NCBI RefSeq assembly: GCF_000429005.1
Contig: NZ_AUBA01000019.1
Span: forward strand, 1-61,089
DNA length: 61,089 nt
Direction: 5' to 3'
Origin: Novosphingobium acidiphilum DSM 19966
GTDB taxonomy: Bacteria; Pseudomonadota; Alphaproteobacteria; Sphingomonadales; Sphingomonadaceae
Below are positions 8,888 to 18,537 of this stretch, in pieces. Both the position numbers and the translations under genes were made by a program. Under the pieces are notes generated by a model that saw only the letters and a program-made list of their open reading frames with translations, did no database searches and had not been told where the DNA came from. Numbering within the stretch: position 1 is the stretch's first letter; every line of letters begins with the position of its first letter.

Positions 8888-10167
8888 TCCCCGCCGGTGC
8901 GTTCCACGTCTGCGCCCAGCAGCACCAGCTTTTCCTCAAGCCGTTCATAGCCCCGGTCAAGGTGATAGACGCGGTGAACACGGGTTTCGCCTTCGGCGGC
9001 AAGCCCGGCGATGATCAGGCTCATCGAAGCGCGCAGGTCGGTGGCCATGACATCGGCGCCGGCCATGCGGTCAACCCCGTGGACAATCGCGGTCCGCCCC
9101 TTGGCATCGATATGCGCGCCCATGCGGTTCAGTTCGGGCACATGCATGTAGCGGTTTTCAAAGATCGTTTCGGTCAACACCGAGGATCCCTTGGCCATGC
9201 ACAGCATCGCCATCAGCTGCGCCTGCATGTCGGTGGCAAAGCCCGGGTAAGGCGCGGTGGACAAGGTGACGGGGCGCAACGGGCCATTGGCGGCAACATG
9301 AACGCCTGCGCGCGTCGCTTCGACATGCACCCCCGCCTCGGTCAGCGCCTGGATCGTGGCCGCCATGTCATCGATCCGCGCACCCGCGAGCGTGACTTCG
9401 CCGCCGGTGATCGCCGCGGCACAGGCATAAGAACCGGCCTCGATGCGATCGGGCATGACCATATAGGTCGCCCCGTGCAGGCGCGGCACCCCGTGGATAA
9501 TCAGATCGGACGATCCGATACCTTCGATCTGGGCACCCATCGCCACCAGCAGATTGCACAAATCGACGATTTCGGGTTCGCGCGCGGCATTGTGCAGCAA
9601 CGACGTGCCGTTGGCCAGCACCGCTGCCATCAGCGCGTTTTCGGTGGCGCCGACCGACACCACCGGAAAGGTGTACGACCCGCCGGGCAATCCGCCATCA
9701 GGGGCATGCGCACGCACATAGCCGGCCGCCAGTTCGATGATCGCGCCAAATGCTTCCAGCGCTTTCAGATGCAGGTCGATCGGGCGATTGCCGATCGCAC
9801 AGCCACCGGGCAAGGACACCGTCGCTTCGCCCGCGCGCGCCAGCATCGGCCCCAGCACCAGGATCGAAGCGCGCATCTTGCGCACCAGGTCATAGGGCGC
9901 CACGGTCGAAGTCAGGCGGGTGGCCTGCAAAGTCATGACCCGGCCGAAATCCTCGGGCCGCGCGCCGGCGATCGAGGTCGATACCCCGAACTGGTTGAGC
10001 AGGTGTTGAAAGCTGTCGATATCCGCCAGCCGCGGCAGATTGCGCAGCGTCAGCGGCTCGTCGGTCAGCAGCGCGCAGGGCAGCAGGGTCAGCGCTGCGT
10101 TCTTGGCGCCCGAAACCGGCACGGTGCCCGAAAGGCGGTGGCCGCCACGAATGATGATCTTGTCCAT
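8884..10167 (-). CDS. murA: UDP-N-acetylglucosamine 1-carboxyvinyltransferase
   Basis: MurA (427 aa) transfers enolpyruvate from PEP to UDP-GlcNAc, the first committed step of peptidoglycan synthesis. The N-terminal Lys of GAKNAALTLLP is present. The catalytic, fosfomycin-reactive Cys is Cys123 in SLPGGCAIGNRP, so the enzyme should be fosfomycin-sensitive in principle. Length and the C-terminus (YHLDRGYERLEEKLVLLGAD) are standard. The gene is divergent from galU across about 170 bases. Confidence 0.97.
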   Translation of the reverse strand: MDKIIIRGGHRLSGTVPVSGAKNAALTLLPCALLTDEPLTLRNLPRLADIDSFQHLLNQFGVSTSIAGARPEDFGRVMTLQATRLTSTVAPYDLVRKMRASILVLGPMLARAGEATVSLPGGCAIGNRPIDLHLKALEAFGAIIELAAGYVRAHAPDGGLPGGSYTFPVVSVGATENALMAAVLANGTSLLHNAAREPEIVDLCNLLVAMGAQIEGIGSSDLIIHGVPRLHGATYMVMPDRIEAGSYACAAAITGGEVTLAGARIDDMAATIQALTEAGVHVEATRAGVHVAANGPLRPVTLSTAPYPGFATDMQAQLMAMLCMAKGSSVLTETIFENRYMHVPELNRMGAHIDAKGRTAIVHGVDRMAGADVMATDLRASMSLIIAGLAAEGETRVHRVYHLDRGYERLEEKLVLLGADVERTGGD

Positions 10168-10339
10168 CGGCGCGATTTACCGAGATTTGACGGCGGCGCA
10201 ATATCGGCGTGGCGTGTCGCCATCAAGGAAATCGCAGCCGAGGCGGGTAATCAAACCAAAACAGGCACAAAACAGATGTTGCATCACAAGTTTGCCGTCG
10301 CATAACGAGCCCGCAACATTTCCAGGGGTATCATCGGGC

Positions 10340-11233
10340 ATGACTGACGCGACCAACCGCAAGCCCATCCGCAAGGCGGTATTCCCTGTCGCCGGACTGG
10401 GCACCCGCTTTCTGCCCGCGACCAAGGCCATCCCCAAGGAAATGCTGCCGATCATCGATCGCCCGTTGATCCAGTATGCGGTGGACGAGGCGCGCGAGGC
10501 GGGCATTGAACAGCTGATCTTCGTGACCGGGCGCGGCAAAGTTTCGATCGTCGAACATTTCGACACGGCCTTCGAGCTTGAAGCGACGATGAGCGGGCGC
10601 GGCAAACAGCTTGACGTGCTCGACGCAACGCGCATCCAGCCGGGCAATCTGGTGACCGTGCGCCAGCAGGTGCCGCTGGGGCTGGGGCATGCCATCTGGT
10701 GCGCCCGCGCGATTGTCGGCGATGAACCCTTTGCCATTTTCCTGCCCGACGAACTGATGATCGGCGTGCCCGGCTGCATGAAGCAGATGGTCGAGGCCTA
10801 TAACCGGGTTGGCGGCAATGTGATTTCGGTGCTCGAAGTGCCGCGCGAAGATGTGTCGAGCTATGGCGTGATCCAGCCGGGCGCGCAGGTGGCGCATGGC
10901 CTGACCGAGGTGCTGGGTCTGGTCGAAAAGCCGCGGCTGGAAGACGCCCCATCAAACCTGATCATTTCGGGCCGCTATATCCTGCAACCCGAAGTCATGC
11001 GCACACTCGAGGGCCAAGGCAAGGGCGCCGGTGGCGAGATCCAGTTGACCGATGCCATGGCGCGGATGATCGGCCACCAGCCGTTTCACGCGGTGACATT
11101 TGCCGGGCGCCGGTATGATTGCGGCAGCAAGTCCGGCTTTGTCGAGGCCACGCTCGAACTGGCGCTGGCGCGCGAAGACATGGCGGCCGATATGACCGCG
11201 CTGATCAAGCGGCTAGCGGCCACGCTGGACTGA
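10340..11233 (+). CDS. galU: UTP-glucose-1-phosphate uridylyltransferase
   Basis: GalU (297 aa) makes UDP-glucose for exopolysaccharide and glycolipid synthesis. The nucleotidyltransferase signature GLGTRFLPATKAIPKEMLPI is near the N-terminus. QVPLGLGHAIWCA, PDELMIG, GLVEKP and FAGRRYDCGSKSGF mark the substrate sites of the family. The ATG at 10340 is chosen because the open frame upstream runs antisense to murA. UDP-glucose would feed sphingan-type polysaccharide and glycosphingolipid pathways expected in this group (inference). Confidence 0.95.
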   Translation: MTDATNRKPIRKAVFPVAGLGTRFLPATKAIPKEMLPIIDRPLIQYAVDEAREAGIEQLIFVTGRGKVSIVEHFDTAFELEATMSGRGKQLDVLDATRIQPGNLVTVRQQVPLGLGHAIWCARAIVGDEPFAIFLPDELMIGVPGCMKQMVEAYNRVGGNVISVLEVPREDVSSYGVIQPGAQVAHGLTEVLGLVEKPRLEDAPSNLIISGRYILQPEVMRTLEGQGKGAGGEIQLTDAMARMIGHQPFHAVTFAGRRYDCGSKSGFVEATLELALAREDMAADMTALIKRLAATLD

Positions 11234-11304
11234 GCAGGGGGAACCCGGCGCTTGGACCATCGTGCAACCAGGCGGGCACCGTTTTTTGCAACAAACGATG
11301 CGCG

Positions 11305-12603
11305 TCAGGCCGCCTTCCACCGCAGTGGCAGGCGCTTCAGTCCGCCGACAAAGGTTGATTTGGCGCGTGCCGGTTCGCCCGCCAGTTCGATCCTGTCGAT
11401 CCGGTCTAGCAGCACTTCGAACAGGATGCGCATTTCCAGCCGGGCCAGGTGCAGGCCCAGGCACTGGTGCGCGCCGGCGCCGAAGGCGACGTGGCGATTG
11501 GCTTCGCGCGTGGCGTCAAACCGGCGCGGATCGGGAAATTGCGCCGGATCGTGGTTGGCCGCGACATAGTTGATCATCAGCCAGTCGCCCGCGGCGATAC
11601 GCTGCCCGCCCAATTCGCTATCGGTGGCGGCGGTGCGCATGAAATGCTGCACCGGGGTGGTCCAGCGGATCGCCTCTTCGACAATGCCCGACAACAGCGC
11701 GCGGTTGGCCTTGACCAGCGCAAACTGCGCCGGATCCTGTGCCAGCGCCAGCATCGCGCCCGCGGTCGAGGCCGAGGTGGTGTCGTGCCCCGCGCTGGCG
11801 GCAATGATGTAATATCCGGCGGTGTCGCGATCGCTGATCGGTGCGCCGTCGATCGTGCCATTGGCAATGACCGAGGCCAGATCGTCCACCGGGCACTTGC
11901 GGCGTTCGGCGGCCAGGGCTGCGAAATAGGCTTCGAAATCCTTGACCGCGCCCGCCACGATCTGGGTAATCATCTCTGGCGGCAGGTTCTTGATGCCCGA
12001 CTGGTTCAGCTCTTCATCCTGCCCGCCGAACATCTGCTGGGTCAAAACCAGCATGCGCTGTTCATCGGATTCGGGCACGCCCAGGATCTGCATGACGACA
12101 TGCAGCGGATATGGGCTCGACACCAGTTTGGTAAAATCGCCTTCTCCCCCGGCGTCGAGCATGCGCGCCACGCTCGCCTCGGCAATCGTGCGGATCTGTG
12201 CCTCAACATTGCGCAGGTTCTTGGGCATGAACCAGTCCTGGGTCAGGCGGCGCAGCTTGGGATGTTTGGGTGCGTCCATCTGCACCAGCGATTCGACAAG
12301 ATGCGGGCTGCCCCCGGTGATCGCCTTGGCCAGCGCCTCGGTGCTGCGCAGCGCAAACACCGCGCTTTTGGGGTTGTTGAGATAAGTCTGGTTGTCCTTG
12401 CTGACCTTCATCACCTCATCGAAACCCGCGATGTGCCAAAACGGTTCGTGGCTGTCATCGGGCGCGACAACTTTGCCAACGCGCAGGCCGTTGTCGCGCA
12501 ACCAGTCGAACTGGTCGAGCAGCGGGCTCCACGCGGCATAGGCATTGGGATCGATGACGGCGGCACCGATGTGCGGCGGGATCAGGGCTTGGGTGGTGGC
12601 CAT
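11305..12603 (-). CDS. Cytochrome P450, CYP108-like
   Basis: Soluble class I P450 of 432 aa. The I-helix oxygen-activation motif is AGHDTTS, the K-helix ExxR is EEAIR, and the heme-binding loop FGAGAHQCLGLHLAR places the thiolate at Cys381. Several segments (TGGSPHLVESLVQMDAPKHP, SSPYPLHVVMQILGVPESD, TFVGGLKRLPLRW) closely recall P450terp (CYP108), the alpha-terpineol hydroxylase, so a hydroxylase of a terpenoid or similar hydrophobic substrate is likely. It follows an acyl-CoA ligase gene by 22 bases. No ferredoxin or ferredoxin reductase gene is near, so electron partners must be encoded elsewhere. Confidence 0.9.
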   Translation of the reverse strand: MATTQALIPPHIGAAVIDPNAYAAWSPLLDQFDWLRDNGLRVGKVVAPDDSHEPFWHIAGFDEVMKVSKDNQTYLNNPKSAVFALRSTEALAKAITGGSPHLVESLVQMDAPKHPKLRRLTQDWFMPKNLRNVEAQIRTIAEASVARMLDAGGEGDFTKLVSSPYPLHVVMQILGVPESDEQRMLVLTQQMFGGQDEELNQSGIKNLPPEMITQIVAGAVKDFEAYFAALAAERRKCPVDDLASVIANGTIDGAPISDRDTAGYYIIAASAGHDTTSASTAGAMLALAQDPAQFALVKANRALLSGIVEEAIRWTTPVQHFMRTAATDSELGGQRIAAGDWLMINYVAANHDPAQFPDPRRFDATREANRHVAFGAGAHQCLGLHLARLEMRILFEVLLDRIDRIELAGEPARAKSTFVGGLKRLPLRWKAA

Positions 12604-12625
12604 GGTGGGACGGTCCTTGAATGGA

Positions 12626-14164
12626 TCAGGCGCTGGCGGTTGCGGCGGTCTTGTATTCGTCGCGCAACAGCCGCTTGAACAATTTGCCGGTGGGTTCGCG
12701 CGGCAGATCGGCGCGAAAATCGATCTGGCGCGGCATCTTTACCCGGCTCAGTTGCGGTGCCAGCCAGGCCTGCAATTCCTCGGCCAGCGCAGGGCCTGCG
12801 GCCTTGAAATCCACCGGCTGCACCACCGCCACCACGCGTTCGCCCATGTCTGCATCGGGCGCACCGATCACCGCGACATCGGCGACCTTGGGGTGCGTCA
12901 CCAGCAGGTTTTCGATCTCTTGCGGATAGATATTGACCCCCCCTGATATGATCATGAAGCTTTTGCGGTCGGTCAGGAACAGATAGCCGTCGTCATCCTG
13001 CCAGCCGACATCGCCCAGGCTGGTCCAGCCGTGCCGGTTGGTGGCATCGCGGGTCTTTTCGGGATCGTTGTGATAGGAAAAGGTGCTGGCGCCTTCGAAG
13101 AACACCTGCCCCTCGGTGCCGCGTGGCACTTCGTCACCGTGGTCATCACACACGCGCACAATGCCCAGCAGCGCGCGCCCGACCGAACCCGGCCGTTGCA
13201 GCCATTCCTCGCTGGAAATAAAAGTAAAACCGTTGCCCTCGGTGCCGGCGTAATATTCGCGCAGGATCGGGCCCCACCAGTCGATCATCGCGTGTTTGAT
13301 CGGCACGGGGCAGGGGGCAGCGGCGTGCACCGCGCATTTCAATGAAGACAGGTCGTACTTGTGCCGCACCGCCTCGTCCAGTTTGAGCAGGCGCACGAAA
13401 TGGGTGGGCACCCATTGGCTTTCGCTGACGCGATGGCGCTCGATCAGTTGCAGCGCCAGTTCGGGATCGAACTTTTCCATGCAGACCACGGTGCCGCCGA
13501 GCCGGTGCACGGTCAGGCTCCAGCGCAAGGGGGCCGCGTGATAGAGTGGTGCGGGCGACAGATAGATGGTGTCGGAATGAAACCCGAAGGCCCCGCGCGC
13601 CAGATCGAGCAGGCCATTGCCCGCGCCGATCGCGGGATCTTCGGGCAGGGGCACCCGCACGCCCTTGGGCTTGCCCGTGGTGCCCGACGAATAGAGCATG
13701 TCCACGCCGGCGCGTTCGTCCGCGATCGGTTCGGCCGGCATTGCTGCCAGCGCGGCAGTCAGGTCGTGCGCGCCGTGGCCGTTCAGCCGCAATTGCGGCA
13801 GTTGCGGCGCGGCCTGTAACACCGCGTCGAGCAGGGGGGCAAAGGCCTGGTTGCTGACCAGCAGGCGCGCGCGGCTGTCCTGTGCGATATAGGCAACCTC
13901 GGGTGCGGTCAGGCGCGAGGAAATCGCGACATAGATCACGCCTGCCCGCTGCGCGCCCCAGCACAAGGCAAAGAACACCGGATTGTTGTCGAAACACAGC
14001 GCGATCGTATCGCCGATCTGCACACCGCGTGCGCGCAGCAACCGGGCAAAGCGATTGCTGGCGGCATCGAGTTCACGATACGTCACCACTTCGCCGCTCG
14101 ATCCCATGATCACGGCGGGCCGGTCGGGGTGGGTGCGGGCATGGACGCTGGGGTGAAAATGCAT
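12626..14164 (-). CDS. AMP-dependent acyl-CoA synthetase/ligase
   Basis: The 512-aa ANL-superfamily enzyme activates a carboxylic acid with ATP and couples it to CoA. The P-loop-like motif is LYSSGTTGKPKGVR; YYAGTEGNGFT is the A5 region, LGDVGWQDDDGYLFLTDR the hinge region, and the catalytic Lys lies in PREPTGKLFKRLLRD. The ATG at 14164, with AGAGG upstream, is preferred to an in-frame ATG 24 codons further out. It is the first gene of a two-gene operon with the P450, suggesting that the P450 product, or its oxidised acid, is catabolised as a CoA ester. The substrate cannot be read from the sequence. Confidence 0.88.
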   Translation of the reverse strand: MHFHPSVHARTHPDRPAVIMGSSGEVVTYRELDAASNRFARLLRARGVQIGDTIALCFDNNPVFFALCWGAQRAGVIYVAISSRLTAPEVAYIAQDSRARLLVSNQAFAPLLDAVLQAAPQLPQLRLNGHGAHDLTAALAAMPAEPIADERAGVDMLYSSGTTGKPKGVRVPLPEDPAIGAGNGLLDLARGAFGFHSDTIYLSPAPLYHAAPLRWSLTVHRLGGTVVCMEKFDPELALQLIERHRVSESQWVPTHFVRLLKLDEAVRHKYDLSSLKCAVHAAAPCPVPIKHAMIDWWGPILREYYAGTEGNGFTFISSEEWLQRPGSVGRALLGIVRVCDDHGDEVPRGTEGQVFFEGASTFSYHNDPEKTRDATNRHGWTSLGDVGWQDDDGYLFLTDRKSFMIISGGVNIYPQEIENLLVTHPKVADVAVIGAPDADMGERVVAVVQPVDFKAAGPALAEELQAWLAPQLSRVKMPRQIDFRADLPREPTGKLFKRLLRDEYKTAATASA

Positions 14165-14373
14165 CGCAGGTGGCCTCTCGTTGGTGCGCGCGCCGCGTGG
14201 CACAGCGCGAGTCTGCCGTTTTCGGCACTGTTTCACGAAGGTTTAACCGTGCGATTAAGAATTGCAACGGGAATTGGCGGCATCGCGCAGCAGTGCACCG
14301 CGGGGGTGCAAATTGGCGCTTGCCTGCCTTGCCCGGCCGCTCCACTCTTGCCCTGCAACCGGGAGAGGCGGCT

Positions 14374-15162
14374 ATGACGAGCAACAGAATTTTACAGGCC
14401 GGGCTGGCGGGCGCGGCTGCACTTGCGCTGTGCGCCGGCCCACAGGCGGCGTCGGCACAGACGGCACCGCCCGCACCCGCACCCGCAACCGTGGCCGCAG
14501 AGGCGGCGCCGGTCGATCCGGCGCGGCTGGCAGCGGCGCGTATCACCATCGATCACATCTTTCCGTCGGGCACTTATGCCCGCATCCTCAGCGGCCCGCT
14601 GGACAAGATGATGGACAGCATGCTGGGCAATATCGGGCAGATGCCGCTGGGCAACCTCGCCGCGATGGGCGGTGCCAGCCCCGATCAGGTGGCCAAGATG
14701 CCAAAGGGCACGCTGGAAGAGATCATGGCGATCTATGACCCGGCCTATCACCAGCGCATGACGACTGCGACGCATGCGATGATGAACGAAATGCTGGTCC
14801 TGATGAACCAGGTCGAGCCCGTCATCCGCGATGGTCTGGCCCATGCCTATGCCGGCCGGTTTACGCTGGATCAGCTGACCGAGATGAACCGCTTTTTCGC
14901 CACGCCCACCGGCGATGCCTATGCCAGCAATGCGCTGGTGATCCAGATGGACCCGCAAGTGATGGCCAAGATGCAGGGCTTTATGCCGCTGCTGATGAAG
15001 GCGATGCCCGACATGGTCAAAAAGGTCGAAGCGGCGGTCGCCGCGCTGCCCAAGCCGCGCCAATTGTCCGACATGACCCCGGCCGAACGCGCCAGACTGG
15101 CCAAACTGCTGGGTGTGTCTGCCGCGTCTCTGAACAAAGAGGCGGCCAAGCAAAAGAAGTGA
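14374..15162 (+). CDS. Exported DUF2059-type protein
   Basis: The 262-aa secreted protein starts at an ATG with a strong GGGAGAGG box. A signal peptide (ILQAGLAGAAALALCAGPQAASAQ) is followed by an Ala/Pro-rich linker and a helical domain (MMNEMLVLMNQVEPVIRDGLAHAYAGRFTLDQLTEMNRFFATPTGDAY) whose FT..QL.EM..F..TP.G pattern matches DUF2059. It probably acts in the periplasm; its function is unknown. It converges on the S1/P1 nuclease gene with a GC-rich hairpin between the stops. Confidence 0.75.
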   Translation: MTSNRILQAGLAGAAALALCAGPQAASAQTAPPAPAPATVAAEAAPVDPARLAAARITIDHIFPSGTYARILSGPLDKMMDSMLGNIGQMPLGNLAAMGGASPDQVAKMPKGTLEEIMAIYDPAYHQRMTTATHAMMNEMLVLMNQVEPVIRDGLAHAYAGRFTLDQLTEMNRFFATPTGDAYASNALVIQMDPQVMAKMQGFMPLLMKAMPDMVKKVEAAVAALPKPRQLSDMTPAERARLAKLLGVSAASLNKEAAKQKK

Positions 15163-15164
15163 CG

Positions 15165-15183
15165 TGCCCCGCCGGCCGGGGCA
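15165..15183. terminator. Hairpin between convergent genes
   Basis: Seven-base perfect stem TGCCCCG / CGGGGCA around CCGGC, in the 22-base gap between the DUF2059 stop and the nuclease stop. Its placement between convergent genes suggests a bidirectional terminator, although no T-tract follows. Confidence 0.4.
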
Positions 15184-15184
15184 A

Positions 15185-15976
15185 TTACCGGTCGGCGGTG
15201 CGGAACACCCGGTTGAGATAGGCGGCGATACGCACCCCCGCCATCGACAGGCGGGTGTCGATCGTCTGCCGGTTCTGCCAGGCATAGGTGAAGGACAGCT
15301 TCGGGTCTGCGGGATAGATGGTGTCGCGCAAGGCCACGCTTTCGGCGATCCATGTGGCGGGACGCGGGTCGTCCCAGGCGATCACCTGTGCGGGCGTGAT
15401 CGCGCGTTTCAGGAACCCGGCCATTTCCGAATACGACAACTGCCGGTCATCGATCATCGCCGAATCCCACACCGCGTGCAGATTGGTCGGCTTGCCGAAC
15501 CAGGTGACGGCTACGTCGTTGCCGCCGCGATCGCCCGGCCGTCCGGCATGCAGCGGCTGATGCAGATCGCCGATGATATGCACGATGAACCGCAGCGCCA
15601 GCTGCTTGTCCTCGCGGCTGGCATGGGGATCGTGCAACGTGGCGGTAAACCGGGCAAGCGCGGTCACCGCATCGCCCTCGGCCGGCGCCAGCGCGGTGGA
15701 ATAGGGCGTGCCCGCAGGCACTGTCACATAATGCCAGGGTGACGCGGTCTTCTGCCAGAACGGCGCCGGGTCGGAGCGCTGTTCATCGGGCCAGGTCGAT
15801 GCCTGCGCCAGCGATTCGTCCCCCAGGATCAGCCGCACCTGCGCGCGCGCCACCCCATCCAGATTGTCCTCGGCAATGGCGCCTGTCACCCGATGGCCGA
15901 TTGGCCCCCAGGCAAAGGCCGGACCCTGCGGTACGAACACGATCGTCGCCGCCACGAACAAGGAAAGGATACGCAT
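15185..15976 (-). CDS. Secreted S1/P1-type zinc nuclease
   Basis: The 263-aa protein has a signal peptide cleaved after AFA, exposing Trp23 as the mature N-terminus. In S1/P1 nucleases this Trp itself ligates zinc, and WGPIGH supplies the next His. FIVHIIGDLHQPLHAG (HxxGDxHQPLH) and GGNDVAVTWFGKPTNLHAVWDSAMID carry the other zinc ligands of the three-zinc centre. It should degrade single-stranded nucleic acids or release phosphate from 3'-nucleotides in the periplasm or outside the cell. Confidence 0.92.
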   Translation of the reverse strand: MRILSLFVAATIVFVPQGPAFAWGPIGHRVTGAIAEDNLDGVARAQVRLILGDESLAQASTWPDEQRSDPAPFWQKTASPWHYVTVPAGTPYSTALAPAEGDAVTALARFTATLHDPHASREDKQLALRFIVHIIGDLHQPLHAGRPGDRGGNDVAVTWFGKPTNLHAVWDSAMIDDRQLSYSEMAGFLKRAITPAQVIAWDDPRPATWIAESVALRDTIYPADPKLSFTYAWQNRQTIDTRLSMAGVRIAAYLNRVFRTADR

Positions 15977-16056
15977 CGTGTTGTCTTAACCCGCAATTGT
16001 GACGGAACAAGGTGGGGCTGCGCCGTTTTTTCGGCCGAACGGCGCGCCCGCGGCAC

Positions 16057-17793
16057 TCAATACCGCCAACTTGTCAGATCGGCGCCGGGCGGTGCCGACC
16101 GGGCGATGCGGTCAAGGATTTTGGGCAGATACTGGGTGTTGTAATGCAGCCGCGAATAGGCGTTGGGCTGGGTCGGATCGCCGTTCCAGCAATGTTCGGC
16201 GCGATCGCCATAGGCGACTTCGCCGTCATAGGCAGGCTTCAGCGATTCCAGGCGGTCCTGCGCGAAATAGACGCTGTCGGTCAGGTAATAATTGTCGCCA
16301 TTGCCGACATAGACATGGATCTTGCCCTTCAGCTTTGGCGCAAGGCTGGCCCAGTCACGCTGAATGATCCACGACAGGTCATAATGGTCGCGCCAGTACG
16401 CCACCGTGTCGTGGTCGATTTTTCCGGTCAGCTTGTCGAACACGGGGCGGGGATAGCCATCGGCACCGGCCGGCCCGAACACCGCCTGCCAGATGTCGTA
16501 TTGCTGGCCCGAACGGCTGTGATCGCCCTGGACCAGTTCCATGTAATTCATGTCGCGCTGGGTTGCGGTCACTTCGCCCAGATAGTTGCGAAATGCCGGC
16601 CGCTCGACACGCGACGCTTCGCCTTTCAAGGCATAGGCGTTGTCGTCGGCATAGAGATTGATCAGCGTATAGGCGCGAAAATCGATCGGATCGGGGCACG
16701 CGGCAAAGGCGCCGTTGTACATGTCGGGATAGAACACCTGGGTCGCCAGCGCCTCCCACCCGCCGGTCGAGCCGCCATAGGTAAATCGCGCCCAACCCTG
16801 CGCCAGGCCCCGGAACCGCTTTTCGATTTCGGGGATCAGCTCTGTGTTGATGGCATCGCCATAGGGGCCGAGATTGGCAGAGTTTACCGCATAGCTGTCA
16901 TCGAAATAGGGATTGGCGTGGGCGATTTCGATGACCAGGAAACGGGGGAATTTCGCCGAAATCCAGCGCTGGTAGAACGCATAGGCCTCTTGCTGTTCGA
17001 TCCGGTTATACCCCGCCAGATGAAACCTGTCCGAATAGACCGGCGCCAGGTCGGGATCGGGCGGGGTCGTTCTGAATTCCGAAATGTCTGCGGGAAAATG
17101 GCCGTGGAACACCATCAGCGGATAATGCGCAGCGGGGTGCGTGGCAAAGCCCGCCGGCAGCAGCACATGCGCGCCGATATAGACATCGCGGCCCCAGAAT
17201 TTTGACAGCAATGCGCTGCGCATGCTCACATGCCGCACAAATTCGCTGTCGGCAGGCGGTGTGACCGGCCCCACCACCTGATCAAGCACCAGACGCACGG
17301 TTTCAGGATGCGCGGGATCGAGGTGGATGCGCACAGGCCTGGAAAAGAGATTGCCGGGTTTCGAAGCCCATTGCTGGCCTTCGCCCTGATCGGGCGGCAA
17401 TTTCAGAATCCGGCCGTCGGCCAGGTGATAGGTTTCATAGCGATTGAGCACCGCCTGCACCAGATAATCACCCTCTGGCAGGCCAGACAGCGCGCGCGCG
17501 GGCCAGCCAAAGGCGCCGTCACCCATTATCACCGTGGCATCGGGTGCCCAGCCATCGACGGTCTGGCCGAACATGTATGGCGCATCGAGCGGCGCATTGG
17601 GCGCGACGTGGCTTTTGGGTTCGCGGTTAAGGTCGCGGCTGACCAACAGGATCAACCTGCCATCGAGCGGTGTAGACACCGCCGTTGCGGGAAAGCTTGC
17701 GGCAAAGGTCTCGGCGGCGCGGGCCTGGCCGGCAGTGGTGACGAGCAGTGCCAACAAGGCGGCAAACAAGGCTGGCCCGAATCGCAACGGCAT
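16057..17793 (-). CDS. Secreted alpha/beta-hydrolase, esterase-D-like
   Basis: The 578-aa protein starts at the ATG at 17793 (AGGGGG upstream); the frame stays open to 18951, but that extension is antisense to trmL. A signal peptide (FGPALFAALLALLVTTAGQARA) precedes an N-terminal beta-rich domain of about 200 residues. The hydrolase domain follows, with YPLMVFHGHFP and the nucleophile elbow TYGGSTGGWEA (Ser). The order resembles enterochelin-esterase/esterase-D type enzymes. The presumed catalytic His may be in RAEHCWNGD or HYNTQYL; this was not resolved. The substrate is unknown, and a plant or polymer ester is plausible. Confidence 0.72.
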   Translation of the reverse strand: MPLRFGPALFAALLALLVTTAGQARAAETFAASFPATAVSTPLDGRLILLVSRDLNREPKSHVAPNAPLDAPYMFGQTVDGWAPDATVIMGDGAFGWPARALSGLPEGDYLVQAVLNRYETYHLADGRILKLPPDQGEGQQWASKPGNLFSRPVRIHLDPAHPETVRLVLDQVVGPVTPPADSEFVRHVSMRSALLSKFWGRDVYIGAHVLLPAGFATHPAAHYPLMVFHGHFPADISEFRTTPPDPDLAPVYSDRFHLAGYNRIEQQEAYAFYQRWISAKFPRFLVIEIAHANPYFDDSYAVNSANLGPYGDAINTELIPEIEKRFRGLAQGWARFTYGGSTGGWEALATQVFYPDMYNGAFAACPDPIDFRAYTLINLYADDNAYALKGEASRVERPAFRNYLGEVTATQRDMNYMELVQGDHSRSGQQYDIWQAVFGPAGADGYPRPVFDKLTGKIDHDTVAYWRDHYDLSWIIQRDWASLAPKLKGKIHVYVGNGDNYYLTDSVYFAQDRLESLKPAYDGEVAYGDRAEHCWNGDPTQPNAYSRLHYNTQYLPKILDRIARSAPPGADLTSWRY

Positions 17794-17925
17794 GGATGAT
17801 CCCCCTCTTGCAGGCGCCAAGCTTGGCGCGGCCGGACCAAACCGGCAAGCCTGCGGATGCCAGGCCGCGCAAATCCCTGGATCCGAAGGCTTGCGCCGCG
17901 TGCGCAGCAACGGCATGGAACGCCG

Positions 17926-18378
17926 ATGCGGATTGCCCTGTTTGAACCTGAAATTGCCGGAAACGTCGGCGCGGTGCTGCGGCTGGGCGCCTGCATGGGC
18001 GCGGGCGTCGATCTGATCGAGCCGATGGGCTTTGCCTGGGATGATCGCCGGGTGCGCCGCACCGCGATGGATTATATCGACCATGTCAGCATCGCCCGCC
18101 ATGCCGGATGGGCTGCGTTCCACGCCACGATCGGCGCGCGGCGGCTGGTCCTGTTTAGCACCAAGGCGCAGCAATCGGCCTATGACTTTGGCTTTGCGCC
18201 CGATGATGTGCTGCTGTTCGGCAAGGAAAGCGCCGGCGTGCCGGGCGCGGTGGCCGACATCTGCGATGCCCGGCTGCGCATTCCGATGCGGCCCGCGGTG
18301 CGATCGATGAACCTGGCGACCTCCGCCGGTCTGGCGCTGGGCGAGGCGTTGCGCCAGACCGGGCGTCTGCCGGAATGA
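17926..18378 (+). CDS. trmL: tRNA (cytidine/uridine-34-2'-O)-methyltransferase
   Basis: Small SPOUT methyltransferase of 150 aa that modifies the wobble base of tRNA-Leu in homologues. The N-terminus MRIALFEPEIAGNVGAVLRL, the middle LLFGKESAGVP and the C-terminal knot RIPMRPAVRSMNLATSAGLAL are the three SpoU-family motifs, and the length fits TrmL rather than larger SpoU enzymes. It is divergent from the esterase gene. Confidence 0.93.
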   Translation: MRIALFEPEIAGNVGAVLRLGACMGAGVDLIEPMGFAWDDRRVRRTAMDYIDHVSIARHAGWAAFHATIGARRLVLFSTKAQQSAYDFGFAPDDVLLFGKESAGVPGAVADICDARLRIPMRPAVRSMNLATSAGLALGEALRQTGRLPE

Positions 18379-18537
18379 ACTCTGTCCGTGGTTCGGAACG
18401 GGTGGTGGATGCCGGTCGACAGGCCCCAGCGCATAATGGCCGATCGCCGGGCTGATCGTCGTCGATCGCCCCTGTAGGTCACTTGCCAGGCACACGTCCC
18501 GGCTGCACGTGGTGACGTCATAGCAAAGGAGCAGGTG

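Noticed and set aside
8851..10305. 484-aa open frame opposite murA
   Set aside because: Antisense shadow of murA with no recognisable domain.
14246..14261. Possible CtrA box TTAACCGTGCGATTAA
   Set aside because: The spacing is 8 rather than 7 bases between the TTAA halves.
16002..16026. Possible EcfG-type promoter GGAAC-N15-CGTT
   Set aside because: The spacer is one base short and it would fire into genes on the opposite strand.
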